A stretch of 64,000 bases of DNA, from NCBI GenBank assembly GCA_963920635.1, contig OY987305.1, forward strand, positions 19,306,876 through 19,370,875, written 5' to 3'. Origin of the DNA: Pseudeuparius sepicola (Eukaryota; Arthropoda; Insecta; Coleoptera; Anthribidae). The stretch's first letter is position 1, and each line of letters starts with the position of its first letter. This document shows, piece after piece, positions 11,901 to 23,100 of the stretch. The notes under the pieces were generated by a model. That model was not told the DNA's origin. It saw only the letters and a program-made list of their open reading frames with translations, and made no database searches. The translations under genes and the position numbers were made by a program.

Positions 11901-12560
11901 CGCAACTACCTAAAATTCATTGTAGGAGATGCATCGGTAGTGGATGACAGATGCAGATACGGGTGCCCAACTTCAGAAACAATCCAGCACATAACAGGAG
12001 GATGTCAGATGTTTGCATCAACGGAATATAAGGAACGACACGATTCGGTTGCCAAGATCTTGCACCAGGAACTGGCGGAAAATCTGCTGCTTGTGCAGAC
12101 AGAGAGGGTCCCATATTACAACTACACACCTGAGCCTGTTCTTGAGAACAGAAACTACAAGATGTACTGGGATCGTACAGTTCTGACTGATCAACGAGTT
12201 GCCCATAACAGACCGGACCTTATAATAGTTGATAAAATTTCTAGGAAGACAACTCTGATTGATGTGGCCATCCCGAACAACAACAACCTGCGTGTGAAGC
12301 AAGTCGAGAAGATCGCGAAGTACAGAGACTTAGAAGAACGAATTAGAAGGCAATGGGAAATGGAGAACGTCCAGACGATTCCAATCATCATGTCAACAAC
12401 TGGTGTTATACCAAAAAGTTTGCTGAGAAACATCAAGGAGCTGAATCTAACTGATAGTCTTTACAGGTCCATGCAGAAAGCGGTACTACTTGCGACAGCC
12501 CGAACCGTCAGGAAATTCATGGGGAATGCAGGATCGTCCAACAACATCAATGTCACCTAA
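8952..12560 (+). CDS. Dong-like reverse transcriptase / restriction-like endonuclease (1202 aa)
   Basis: Single polyprotein expected to nick TAA-repeat DNA and prime reverse transcription there. Residues 49-112 (WTGSMNESIMRIFYRV onward) look like a Myb-type helix-turn-helix DNA-binding domain. Residues 143-184 hold a 21-residue duplication. About 440-760 is the reverse transcriptase: WKAPGPDHL, YRPITCLPTLYKI, DYKKAFDSVPHDW, RRGIFQGDSLSPLWF and the catalytic YMDD at 699-702. A CCHC finger follows at C1001, C1005, H1013 and C1018. A restriction-like nuclease motif, R1087-P-D1089 with D1104, lies in RPDLIIVDK...LIDVAIP. No stop or frameshift is seen, so the copy may be active. The start is the first ATG, only 15 bp after the TAA tract; no promoter is recognised. 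Confidence 0.9.
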   Translation: MRRAPVAQTATAQQHEHLQHGSQTRTRVPPTEGAARELQPAFTQAGLQRRRMKWTGSMNESIMRIFYRVTNLGQEMIGYRQQLHAEFCREFPHMQVSEQRVSDQYRTILRNNRIPETRLNAIKREVELEIHGEHIDIDNNNGEIQLPGPQQEAGTAERTTENREIQVPGPQQNAETTGRTTENRESVNGEHFESLDTQLKRAVLRYEGTDPLSRPPLPRLNSSRKLAIMLDIMNTRILPNYVSVTPTLEHMHMLIYCAATAIITAMGAKIRTAQELNRARPEPRMAQWEMRLNRKIESLRKDIGQVTEYIRGVRTRKIQRAVQAIMSRTQMHSQRDPANITAQQCLDTLKQKLSVFAGRLRRYKASNNRKRDNKLFERSEKVFYRTLNSSGDATNATYPTREQVDGFWRNQLATPGPYNVSASWISEEREMGRNYSQMQHEQFTTDEVSNVIKNSHNWKAPGPDHLQNYWIKKLWCTHEQITALINEVLPDPLKMPLFLTQGATYLLPKDQRNTDNPAKYRPITCLPTLYKIITSCLTQRIYAHCERNNIMAMQQKGCAKGAMGCKEQLIIDSVICNQAHSRQRNLYMAYVDYKKAFDSVPHDWLTGILKLYKIDHHTVSFLEHVMTTWRTKIQLRTASSNIETDTINIRRGIFQGDSLSPLWFCMAMNPLSHRLNSTKYGFAIKSNRSEALRLNHLLYMDDLKLMAATKNQLTQMLKIVEEFSRDIGMQFGLDKCRTLNIVRGKLEQGAHEMQDGQEIEAMSVGDTYKYLGMKQAQRIDHRTMKTDLTNEFIKRVRQVVRTDLNSRNLFKALNTYACSVLSYSFGIVNWTNTDINNLQRKVRTLLTKAHKHHPRSAVERTTLPRQQGGRGLADLSKQLDQQILNLRNYFHRQANSSTLHKAICGADVSTPLRLTEHEHHNHHRTDNDKLQRWLEKPLHGRHPNEVNQEHVDKLASYYWLTSGRMFPETEGFLLAIQDQVIPTRNYLKFIVGDASVVDDRCRYGCPTSETIQHITGGCQMFASTEYKERHDSVAKILHQELAENLLLVQTERVPYYNYTPEPVLENRNYKMYWDRTVLTDQRVAHNRPDLIIVDKISRKTTLIDVAIPNNNNLRVKQVEKIAKYRDLEERIRRQWEMENVQTIPIIMSTTGVIPKSLLRNIKELNLTDSLYRSMQKAVLLATARTVRKFMGNAGSSNNINVT
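9378..9503 (+). repeat. 63 bp in-frame tandem duplication in Dong ORF
   Basis: Units 9378-9440 and 9441-9503 both encode EIQ-PGPQQ-A...RTTENR and have diverged at a handful of bases. The insert lies in a Gln/Thr/Asn-rich linker between the N-terminal DNA-binding region and the rest. Confidence 0.9.
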
Positions 12561-12707
12561 GGCCCGATTACATGGCAAGGGTCTCGTCCGAGCCAGATCC
12601 TTTTGGTATCCGGGATGCCCGGGATCTGAGTGAATGTTCCCCGTAGAGGGAGTGCGAATGCCTTTTGGCTAAGTCGAGATAATAATAATAATAATAATAA
12701 TAATAAT

Positions 12708-13011
12708 CCAATCCAATCATCATGTCAACAACTGGTGTTATACCAAAAAGTTTGCTGAGAAACATCAAGGAGCTGGGTCTAACTGATAGTCTTTACAGGT
12801 CCATGCAGAAAGCGGTACTACTTGCGACAGCCCGAACCGTCAGGAAATTCATGGGGAATGCAGGATCATCCAACAACATCAATGTCACCTAAGGCCCGAT
12901 AACATGGCAAGGGTCTCGTCCGAGCCAGATCCTTTTGGTATCCGGGATACCCGGGATCTGAGTGAATGTTCCCCGTAGAGGGAGTGCGAATGCCTTTTGG
13001 CTAAGTCGAGA
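12708..13011 (+). mobile_element. Dong-like fragment s1 (3' end only)
   Basis: Severely 5'-truncated copy: the last ~61 codons plus the 3' UTR, between TAA tracts 12680-12707 and 13012-13024. Its first bases show a small CCAATCCAATC duplication. UTR variants (GATAACATGG, GGGATACCC) match the last copy C' rather than A or B, so it belongs to a second subfamily. Confidence 0.9.
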
Positions 13012-14743
13012 TAATAATAATAATACTAAGATACAACTCAGAACCGCAAGCAGTAACATCGAGACCGACACAATCAACATCCGAAGAGGGATTTTCCAAG
13101 GAGATTCACTCAGTCCACTGTGGTTCTGCATGGCGATGAACCCTCTATCACACCGGTTGAACTCTACGAAATATGGCTTCGCTATCAAAAGCAACAGATC
13201 AGAAGCGTTCAGGTTGAATCACCTGTTATATATGGATGATTTAAAACTGATGGCCGCAACCAAGAACCAACTAACGCAAATGCTTAAAATTGTAGAGGAG
13301 TTCTCCAGGGACATGGGAATGCAGTTTGGACTGGACAAGTGCCGCACCCTTAATATCGTCCGGGGAAAGCTCGAACAAGGCGCACACGAGATGCAGGACG
13401 GACAGGAGATCGAAGCAATGAGCGTGGGAGATACATACAAGTACCTCGGGATGAAGCAAGCTCAAAGGATAGATCATCGAACAATGAAGACCGATTTAAC
13501 TAATGAATTCATCAAGAGAGTAAGACAAGTAGTGCGAACTGATCTTAACAGCAGGAATTTGTTTAAGGCCCTAAACACGTATGCGTGCTCTGTACTAAGC
13601 TATTCCTTCGGAATAGTGAATTGGACCAACACGGACATCAACAACTTGCAACGAAAAGTTAGGACACTACTGACAAAAGCTCATAAACATCATCCCCGTA
13701 GCGCCGTAGAAAGAACAACCCTGCCACGTCAACAAGGAGGAAGAGGATTGGCAGACCTCAGCAAGCAATTGGACCAACAAATACTAAATCTGCGTAATTA
13801 TTTCCACAGACAGGCCAACAGCTCCACACTACATAAAGCTATATGCGGAGCAGACGTCTCAACACCGCTACGTCTGACGGAACACGAGCATCACAATCAC
13901 CACCGAACCGACAACGATAAACTACAGAGGTGGTTAGAGAAGCCGCTGCACGGGAGGCATCCTAATGAGGTTAACCAGGAACATGTCGACAAGTTAGAGT
14001 CGTACTATTGGCTGATCTCGGGACGAATGTTCCCAGAGACAGAAGGCTTCTTACTGGCCATACAAGATCAGGTTATACCAACTCGCAACTACCTAAAATT
14101 CATTGTAGGAGATGCATCGGTAGTGGATGACAGATGCAGATACGGGTGCCCAACTTCAGAAACAATCCAGCACATAACAGGAGGATGTCAGATGTTTGCA
14201 TCAACGGAATATAAGGAACGACACGATTCGGTTGCCAAGATCTTGCACCAGGAACTGGCGGAAAAGCTGCTGCTTGTGCAGACAGAGAGGGTCCCATATT
14301 ACAACTACACACCTGAGCCTGTTCTTGAGAACAGAAACTACAAGATGTACTGGGATCGTACAGTTCTGACTGATCAACGAGTTGCACATAACAGACCGGA
14401 CCTTATAATAGTTGATAAAATTTCTAGGAAGACAACTCTGATTGATGTGGCCATCCCGAACAACAACAACCTGCGTGTGAAGCAAGTCGAGAAGATCGCG
14501 AAGTACAGAGACTTAGAAGAACGAATTAGAAGGCAATGGGAAATGGAGAACGTCCAGACGATTCCAATCATCATGTCAACAACTGGTGTTATACCAAAAA
14601 GTTTGCTGAGAAACATCAAGGAGCTGAATCTAACTGATAGTCTTTACAGGTCCATGCAGAAAGCGGTACTACTTGCGACAGCCCGAACCGTCAGGAAATT
14701 CATGGGGAATGCAGGATCGTCCAACAACATCAATGTCACCTAA
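12962..14743 (+). pseudogene. Truncated Dong ORF B fused to upstream 3' UTR (593 aa)
   Basis: An open frame starts at an ATG inside the 3' UTR of fragment s1 (MNVPRRGSANAFWLSRD). It reads the TAA tract in its AAT phase as four Asn and then joins the reverse transcriptase of copy B in frame. It keeps YMDD, the CCHC finger and the RPD...D nuclease motif. It lacks the N-terminal DNA-binding region and the first reverse transcriptase motifs, so independent retrotransposition is unlikely. Whether this fused frame is translated is unknown. Confidence 0.8.
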
Positions 14744-14862
14744 GGCCCGATTACATGGCAAGGGTCTCGTCCGAGCCAGATCCTTTTGGTATCCGGGATG
14801 CCCGGGATCTGAGTGAATGTTCCCCGTAGAGGGAGTGCGAATGCCTTTTGGCTAAGTCGAGA
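13025..14862 (+). mobile_element. Dong-like copy B (5'-truncated)
   Basis: Begins within the reverse transcriptase at ACTAAGATACAACTCAG, just before the RRGIFQGDSLSPL motif, directly after a TAA tract, and runs to the standard 3' end. Sequence otherwise follows copy A closely. 5' truncation at the target tract is the usual outcome of incomplete target-primed reverse transcription. Confidence 0.92.
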
Positions 14863-17800
14863 TAATAATAATAATAATTTGCGATACGAAGGCACAGACC
14901 CACTGAGCAGGCCACCGCTACCAAGATTAAATTCTTCCAGGAAACTTGCGATCGTGCTCGATCTTATGAACACACGAATTTTACCAAACTATGTTTCAGT
15001 GACACCAACATTAGAACGTATGCACATGTTAATCTACTGTGCCGCAACGGCAGTCACCACTGTAATGGGTGCCAAGATCCGAACGGCCCAAGAGTTGAAT
15101 CGTGCAAGACCAGAACCACGAATGGCTCAATGGGAAATGCGACTAAATCGGAAGATCGAGAGTCTCCGTATAGACATAGGACAAGTGACGGAATATATCA
15201 GAGGAGTTAGAACTAGAAGGATCCAGAGGGCGGTGCAGGCAATAATGAGCCGCACCCAAATGCATTCTCGGCATGACCCCGCGAACATCACTGCTCAACA
15301 ATGTCTTGACACATTAAAACAAAAACTTTCTGTTTTCGCAGGGCGTCTGAGGAGATACAAGGCTAGTAACAACAGGAAACGAGACAACAAACTCTTTGAA
15401 CGATCAGAAAAGGGTTTCTACCGTGCTTTTAATTCTAGCGCCGATGCCGCAAATGCGAGTTACCCTAGCAGAGAACAGGTCGACGGTTTCTGGAGAAATC
15501 AACTTGCCACACCAGGTCCATACAATGTCAGTGCAAGCTGGATCAGCGAAGAACGCGAGATGGGCCGGAACTATAGCCAGATGCAACACGAGCAATTCAC
15601 AACCGCTGAGGTCTCCGATGTCATCAAGAATTCCCACAACTGGAAGGCACCAGGTCCAGATCATCTCCAAAATTATTGGATTAAGAAGTTGTGGTGCACG
15701 CATGAACAGATAACTACCTTAATTAATGAAGTCTTGCTCGATCCTCTGAAAATGCCATTGTTTCTTACACAGGGTGCAACCTACCTGTTACCAAAAGACC
15801 AGCGGAATACGGATAACCCTGCCAAGTACCGCCCAATAACCTGCTTGCCTACGCTGTACAAGATAATCACATCTTGCCTTACGCAGCGAATATATGCTCA
15901 CTGCGAGCGAAACAACATCATTACAATGCAGCAGAAGGGCTGCTCGAAGGGCGCAATGGGATGCAAAGAGCAACTCATCATAGACTCTGTCATCTGCAAC
16001 CAGGCTCATTCCAGGCAACGAAACCTCTACATGGCTTATGTGGACTACAAAAAAGCATTTGATTCCGTACCTCACGACTGGCTCACAGGTATCTTAAAGC
16101 TGTACAAAATAGATCATCATACAGTTTCCTTTTTAGAACACGTTATGACAACCTGGCGCACTAAGATACAACTCAGAACCGCAAGCAGTAACATCGAGAC
16201 CGACACAATCAACATCCGAAGAGGGATTTTCCAAGGAGATTCACTCAGTCCACTGTGGTTCTGCATGGCGATGAACCCTCTATCACACCGGTTGAACTCT
16301 ACGAAATATGGCTTCGCTATCAAAAGCAACAGATCAGAAGCGCTCAGGTTGAATCACCTGTTATATATGGATGATTTAAAACTGATGGCCGCAACCAAGA
16401 ACCAACTAACGCAAATGCTTAAAATTGTAGAGGAGTTCTCCAGGGACATCGGAATGCAGTTTGGACTGGACAAGTGCCGCACCCTTAATATCGTCCGGGG
16501 AAAGCTCGAACAAGGCGCACACGAGATGCAGGACGGACAGGAGATCGAAGCAATGAGCGTGGGAGATACATACAAGTACCTCGGGATGAAGCAAGCTCAA
16601 AGGATAGATCATCGAACAATGAAGACCGATTTAACTAATGAATTCATCAAGAGAGTAAGACAAGTAGTGCGAACTGATCTTAACAGCAGGAATTTGTTTA
16701 AGGCCCTAAACACGTATGCGTGCTCTGTACTAAGCTATTCCTTCGGAATAGTGAATTGGACCAACACGGACATCAACAACTTGCAACGAAAAGTTAGGAC
16801 ACTACTGACAAAAGCTCATAAACATCATCCCCGTAGCGCCGTAGAAAGAACAACCCTGCCACGTCAACAAGGAGGAAGAGGATTGGCAGACCTCAGCAAG
16901 CAATTGGACCAACAAATACTAAATCTGCGTAATTATTTCCACAGACAGGCCAACAGCTCCACACTACATAAAGCTATATGCGGAGCAGACGTCTCAACAC
17001 CGCTACGTCTGACGGAACACGAGCATCACAATCACCACCGAACTGACAACGATAAACTACAGAGGTGGTTAGAGAAGCCGCTGCACGGGAGGCATCCTAA
17101 TGAGGTTAACCAGGAACATGTCGACAAGTTAGCGTCGTACTATTGGCTGACCTCGGGACGGATGTTCCCAGAGACAGAAGGCTTCTTACTGGCCATACAA
17201 GATCAGGTTATACCAACTCGCAACTACCTAAAATTCATTGTAGGAGATGCATCGGTAGTGGATGACAGATGCAGATACGGGTGCCCAACTTCAGAAACAA
17301 TCCAGCACATAACAGGAGGATGTCAGATGTTTGCATCAACGGAATATAAGGAACGACACGATTCGGTTGCCAAGATCTTGCACCAGGAACTGGCGGAAAA
17401 GCTGCTGCTTGTGCAGACAGAGAGGGTCCCATATTACAACTACACACCTGAGCCTGTTCTTGAGAACAGAAACTACAAGATGTACTGGGATCGTACAGTT
17501 CTGACTGATCAACGAGTTGCCCATAACAGACCGGACCTTATAATAGTTGATAAAATTTCTAGGAAGACAACTCTGATTGATGTGGCCATCCCGAACAACA
17601 ACAACCTGCGTGTGAAGCAAGTCGAGAAGATCGCGAAGTACAGAGACTTAGAAGAACGAATTAGAAGGCAATGGGAAATGGAGAACGTCCAGACGATTCC
17701 AATCATCATGTCAACAACTGGTGTTATACCAAAAAGTTTGCTGAGAAACATCAAGGAGCTGAATCTAACTGATAGTCTTTACAGGTCCATGCAGAAAGCG

Positions 17801-17878
17801 GTACTACTTGCGACAGCCCGAACCGTCAGGAAATTCATGGGGAATGCAGGATCGTCCAACAACATCAATGTCACCTAA
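14813..17878 (+). pseudogene. 5'-truncated Dong ORF C, chimeric (1021 aa)
   Basis: Open frame from an ATG in the 3' UTR of copy B, through five Asn codons of the TAA tract, into the polyprotein at the position of LRYEGTDPLSRPPL (about residue 198 of copy A). It retains the complete reverse transcriptase, CCHC finger and nuclease, and lacks only the N-terminal Myb-like domain and linker. No internal stop. Truncation makes it a pseudogene by structure, but the catalytic parts are intact. Confidence 0.8.
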
Positions 17879-17997
17879 GGCCCGATTACATGGCAAGGGT
17901 CTCGTCCGAGCCAGATCCTTTTGGTATCCGGGATGCCCGGGATCTGAGTGAATGTTCCCCGTAGAGGGAGTGCGAATGCCTTTTGGCTAAGTCGAGA
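14879..17997 (+). mobile_element. Dong-like copy C (5'-truncated, chimeric)
   Basis: Begins TTGCGATACGAAGGCAC after the TAA tract 14863-14878. From 14879 to 15944 it matches copy C' at every difference I could check. From 16014 on it matches copy A (CCAGGCAACGAAACCTCTAC against CCAAGCAACGAAACTTCCAC in C'). It is therefore a recombinant of the two. Confidence 0.9.
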
Positions 17998-18025
17998 TAA
18001 TAATAATAATAATAATAATAATAAT

Positions 18026-18329
18026 CCAATCCAATCATCATGTCAACAACTGGTGTTATACCAAAAAGTTTGCTGAGAAACATCAAGGAGCTGGGTCTAA
18101 CTGATAGTCTTTACAGGTCCATGCAGAAAGCGGTACTACTTGCGACAGCCCGAACCGTCAGGAAATTCATGGGGAATGCAGGATCATCCAACAACATCAA
18201 TGTCACCTAAGGCCCGATAACATGGCAAGGGTCTCGTCCGAGCCAGATCCTTTTGGTATCCGGGATACCCGGGATCTGAGTGAATGTTCCCCGTAGAGGG
18301 AGTGCGAATGCCTTTTGGCTAAGTCGAGA
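18026..18329 (+). mobile_element. Dong-like fragment s2
   Basis: Duplicate of s1 at exactly +5,318 bp, between TAA tracts 17998-18025 and 18330-18342. No difference from s1 noticed. Confidence 0.9.
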
Positions 18330-20061
18330 TAATAATAATAATACTAAGATACAACTCAGAACCGCAAGCAGTAACATCGAGACCGACACAATCAACATCC
18401 GAAGAGGGATTTTCCAAGGAGATTCACTCAGTCCACTGTGGTTCTGCATGGCGATGAACCCTCTATCACACCGGTTGAACTCTACGAAATATGGCTTCGC
18501 TATCAAAAGCAACAGATCAGAAGCGTTCAGGTTGAATCACCTGTTATATATGGATGATTTAAAACTGATGGCCGCAACCAAGAACCAACTAACGCAAATG
18601 CTTAAAATTGTAGAGGAGTTCTCCAGGGACATGGGAATGCAGTTTGGACTGGACAAGTGCCGCACCCTTAATATCGTCCGGGGAAAGCTCGAACAAGGCG
18701 CACACGAGATGCAGGACGGACAGGAGATCGAAGCAATGAGCGTGGGAGATACATACAAGTACCTCGGGATGAAGCAAGCTCAAAGGATAGATCATCGAAC
18801 AATGAAGACCGATTTAACTAATGAATTCATCAAGAGAGTAAGACAAGTAGTGCGAACTGATCTTAACAGCAGGAATTTGTTTAAGGCCCTAAACACGTAT
18901 GCGTGCTCTGTACTAAGCTATTCCTTCGGAATAGTGAATTGGACCAACACGGACATCAACAACTTGCAACGAAAAGTTAGGACACTACTGACAAAAGCTC
19001 ATAAACATCATCCCCGTAGCGCCGTAGAAAGAACAACCCTGCCACGTCAACAAGGAGGAAGAGGATTGGCAGACCTCAGCAAGCAATTGGACCAACAAAT
19101 ACTAAATCTGCGTAATTATTTCCACAGACAGGCCAACAGCTCCACACTACATAAAGCTATATGCGGAGCAGACGTCTCAACACCGCTACGTCTGACGGAA
19201 CACGAGCATCACAATCACCACCGAACCGACAACGATAAACTACAGAGGTGGTTAGAGAAGCCGCTGCACGGGAGGCATCCTAATGAGGTTAACCAGGAAC
19301 ATGTCGACAAGTTAGAGTCGTACTATTGGCTGATCTCGGGACGAATGTTCCCAGAGACAGAAGGCTTCTTACTGGCCATACAAGATCAGGTTATACCAAC
19401 TCGCAACTACCTAAAATTCATTGTAGGAGATGCATCGGTAGTGGATGACAGATGCAGATACGGGTGCCCAACTTCAGAAACAATCCAGCACATAACAGGA
19501 GGATGTCAGATGTTTGCATCAACGGAATATAAGGAACGACACGATTCGGTTGCCAAGATCTTGCACCAGGAACTGGCGGAAAAGCTGCTGCTTGTGCAGA
19601 CAGAGAGGGTCCCATATTACAACTACACACCTGAGCCTGTTCTTGAGAACAGAAACTACAAGATGTACTGGGATCGTACAGTTCTGACTGATCAACGAGT
19701 TGCCCATAACAGACCGGACCTTATAATAGTTGATAAAATTTCTAGGAAGACAACTCTGATTGATGTGGCCATCCCGAACAACAACAACCTGCGTGTGAAG
19801 CAAGTCGAGAAGATCGCGAAGTACAGAGACTTAGAAGAACGAATTAGAAGGCAATGGGAAATGGAGAACGTCCAGACGATTCCAATCATCATGTCAACAA
19901 CTGGTGTTATACCAAAAAGTTTGCTGAGAAACATCAAGGAGCTGAATCTAACTGATAGTCTTTACAGGTCCATGCAGAAAGCGGTACTACTTGCGACAGC
20001 CCGAACCGTCAGGAAATTCATGGGGAATGCAGGATCGTCCAACAACATCAATGTCACCTAA
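18280..20061 (+). pseudogene. Truncated Dong ORF B' (593 aa)
   Basis: Identical in translation to the 593-residue frame of copy B: ATG in the s2 3' UTR, Asn run from the TAA tract, then the C-terminal half of the reverse transcriptase, CCHC finger and nuclease. It lacks the N-terminal DNA-binding region and early reverse transcriptase motifs. It arose by the segmental duplication, not by a separate insertion. Confidence 0.8.
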
Positions 20062-20180
20062 GGCCCGATTACATGGCAAGGGTCTCGTCCGAGCCAGATC
20101 CTTTTGGTATCCGGGATGCCCGGGATCTGAGTGAATGTTCCCCGTAGAGGGAGTGCGAATGCCTTTTGGCTAAGTCGAGA
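18343..20180 (+). mobile_element. Dong-like copy B' (duplicate of B)
   Basis: Same truncation point and variants as B (for example LESYYWLISGRMF), at +5,318 bp. One base differs near the sequence encoding RVAHNRPDL. Confidence 0.9.
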
Positions 20181-23100
20181 TAATAATAATAATAATTTGC
20201 GATACGAAGGCACAGACCCACTGAGCAGGCCACCGCTACCAAGATTAAATTCTTCCAGGAAACTTGCGATCGTGCTCGATCTTATGAACACACGAATTTT
20301 ACCAAACTATGTTTCAGTGACACCAACATTAGAACGTATGCACATGTTAATCTACTGTGCCGCAACGGCAGTCACCACTGTAATGGGTGCCAAGATCCGA
20401 ACGGCCCAAGAGTTGAATCGTGCAAGACCAGAACCACGAATGGCTCAATGGGAAATGCGACTAAATCGGAAGATCGAGAGTCTCCGTATAGACATAGGAC
20501 AAGTGACGGAATATATCAGAGGAGTTAGAACTAGAAGGATCCAGAGGGCGGTGCAGGCAATAATGAGCCGCACCCAAATGCATTCTCGGCATGACCCCGC
20601 GAACATCACTGCTCAACAATGTCTTGACACATTAAAACAAAAACTTTCTGTTTTCGCAGGGCGTCTGAGGAGATACAAGGCTAGTAACAACAGGAAACGA
20701 GACAACAAACTCTTTGAACGATCAGAAAAGGGTTTCTACCGTGCTTTTAATTCTAGCGCCGATGCCGCAAATGCGAGTTACCCTAGCAGAGAACAGGTCG
20801 ACGGTTTCTGGAGAAATCAACTTGCCACACCAGGTCCATACAATGTCAGTGCAAGCTGGATCAGCGAAGAACGCGAGATGGGCCGGAACTATAGCCAGAT
20901 GCAACACGAGCAATTCACAACCGCTGAGGTCTCCGATGTCATCAAGAATTCCCACAACTGGAAGGCACCAGGTCCAGATCATCTCCAAAATTATTGGATT
21001 AAGAAGTTGTGGTGCACGCATGAACAGATAACTACCTTAATTAATGAAGTCTTGCTCGATCCTCTGAAAATGCCATTGTTTCTTACACAGGGTGCAACCT
21101 ACCTGTTACCAAAAGACCAGCGGAATACGGATAACCCTGCCAAGTACCGCCCAATAACCTGCTTGCCTACGCTGTACAAGATAATCACATCTTGCCTTAC
21201 GCAGCGAATATATGCTCACTGCGAGCGAAACAACATCATTACAATGCAGCAGAAGGGCTGCTCGAAGGGCGCAATGGGATGCAAAGAGCAACTCATCATA
21301 GACTCTGTCATCTGCAACCAGGCTCATTCCAAGCAACGAAACTTCCACATGGCTTATGTGGACTACAAAAAAGCATTTGATTCCGTACCTCACGACTGGC
21401 TCACAGGTATCTTAAAGCTGTATAAAATAGATCATCATACAGTTTCCTTTTTAGAACACGTTATGACAACCTGGCGCACTAAGATACAACTCAGAACCGC
21501 AGACAGTAACATCGAGACCGACACAATCAACATCCGAAGAGGGATTTTCCAAGGAGATTCACTCAGTCCACTGTGGTTCTGCATGGCGATGAACCCTCTA
21601 TCACATCGGTTGAACTCTACAAAATATGGCTTCGCTATCAAAAGCAACAACGCAGAAGCGATCAAGTTGAATCACCTATTATATATGGATGATTTAAAAC
21701 TGATCGCAGCAACCAAAAACCAACTAACGCAAATGCTTAAAATTGTAGAGGAGTTCTCCAGGGACATCGGAATGCTGTTTGGACTGGACAAGTGCCGCAC
21801 CCTTAATATCATCCGGGGAAAGCTCGAACAAAGCGCACACGAGATGCAGGACGGCCAGGAGATCGAAGCAATGAGCAAGGGAGATACATACAAGTATCTC
21901 GGGATGAAACAAGCTCAAAGGATAGACCATCGAACAATGAAGACTGATTTAACGAATGAATTCATCAAGAGAGTAAGACAAGTAGTGCGAACTGATCTTA
22001 ACAGCAGGAATTTGTTTAAGGCCCTGAACACGTATGCGTGCTCTGTACTCAGCTATTCGTTCGGAATAGTGAATTGGACCAACACGGACATCAACAACCT
22101 GCAACGAAAAGTTAGGACACTACTGACAAAAGCTCATAAACATCATCCCCGTAGCGCCGTAGAAAGAACAACTCTGCCACGTCAACTAGGAGGAAGAGGA
22201 TTGGCAGATCTCAGCAAGCAATTGGACCAACAAATATTAAATCTGCGTAATTATTTCTACAGGCAGGCCAACAGCTCCACACTACATAGGGCTATATGCG
22301 GAGCAGACGTCTCAACACCGCTACGTCTGACGGAACACGTGCGTCAAAATCACCACCGAACCGACAACGATAAACTACAGAGGTGGTTGGGGAAGCCGCT
22401 GCACGGGAGGCATCCTAATGAGGTTAACCAGGAACATGTCGACAAGTTAGCGTCGAACTATTGGCTGACCTCGGGACGAATGTTCCCCGAGACGGAAGGC
22501 TTCCTACTGGCCATACAAGATCAGGTTATACCAACTCGCAACTACCTAAAATTCATTGTAGGAGATGCATCGGTAGTGGATGACAGATGCAGATACGGGT
22601 GCCCAACTTCAGAAACAATCCAGCACATAACAGGAGGATGTCAGATGTTCGCATCAACGGAATATAAGGAACGACACGATTCGGTTGCCAAGATCTTGCA
22701 CCAGGAACTGGCGGAAAAGCTGCTGCTTGTGCAGGCAGAGAGGGTCCCATATTACAACTACACACCTGAGCCTGTTCTTGAGAACAGCAACTACAAGATG
22801 TACTGGGATCGTACAGTTCTGACAGATCAACGAGTTGCCCATAACAGACCGGACCTTATAATAGTTGATAAAATTTCTAGGCAGACAACTCTGATTGATG
22901 TGGCCATCCCTAACAACAACAACCTGCGTGTGAAGCAAGTCGAGAAGATCGCGAAGTACAGAGATTTAGAAGAACGAATTAGAAGGCAATGGGAAATGGA
23001 GAACGTCCAGACGATTCCAATCATCATGTCAACAACTGGTGTTATACCAAAAAGTTTGCTGAGAAACATCAAGGAGCTGGGTCTAACTGATAGTCTTTAC

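Larger units (their letters stand above)
8937..12679 (+). mobile_element. Dong/R4-type non-LTR retrotransposon, copy A (near full length)
   Basis: It starts directly after a TAA tract with TAGTAACAGGGCGCTGATGA. It contains one open reading frame of 1202 codons and a ~119 bp 3' UTR (12561-12679) ending CTAAGTCGAGA, followed by (TAA)n. Dong elements of the R4 clade are known to insert into TAA repeats and to carry a C-terminal restriction-like endonuclease, and both fit here. The frame stays open upstream of the first ATG into the TAA tract, so the true 5' end or start codon may lie slightly differently. Confidence 0.9.
10627..15944 (+). repeat. 5,318 bp tandem duplication, unit 1
   Basis: Contains the 3' half of copy A, the short fragment s1, copy B and the 5' part of copy C. 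It is nearly identical, at an exact offset of 5,318 bp, to the following unit. The border can slide anywhere within 69 identical bases (15945-16013 in copy C). Visible differences between the units are very few: AAAATCTG in A (about 12078) against AAAAGCTG in C, and GCACATAA in B (about 14386) against GCCCATAA in B'. Confidence 0.9.
15945..21262 (+). repeat. 5,318 bp tandem duplication, unit 2
   Basis: Second unit: the 3' part of copy C, fragment s2, copy B' and the 5' part of copy C'. After about 21331 the sequence diverges from unit 1 because C' keeps its own 3' half. Confidence 0.9.

Noticed and set aside
9446..23072. Many minus-strand open frames of 60-100 codons in the Dong array
   Set aside because: They lie antisense to the polyprotein, repeat with every copy and have no domain of their own.
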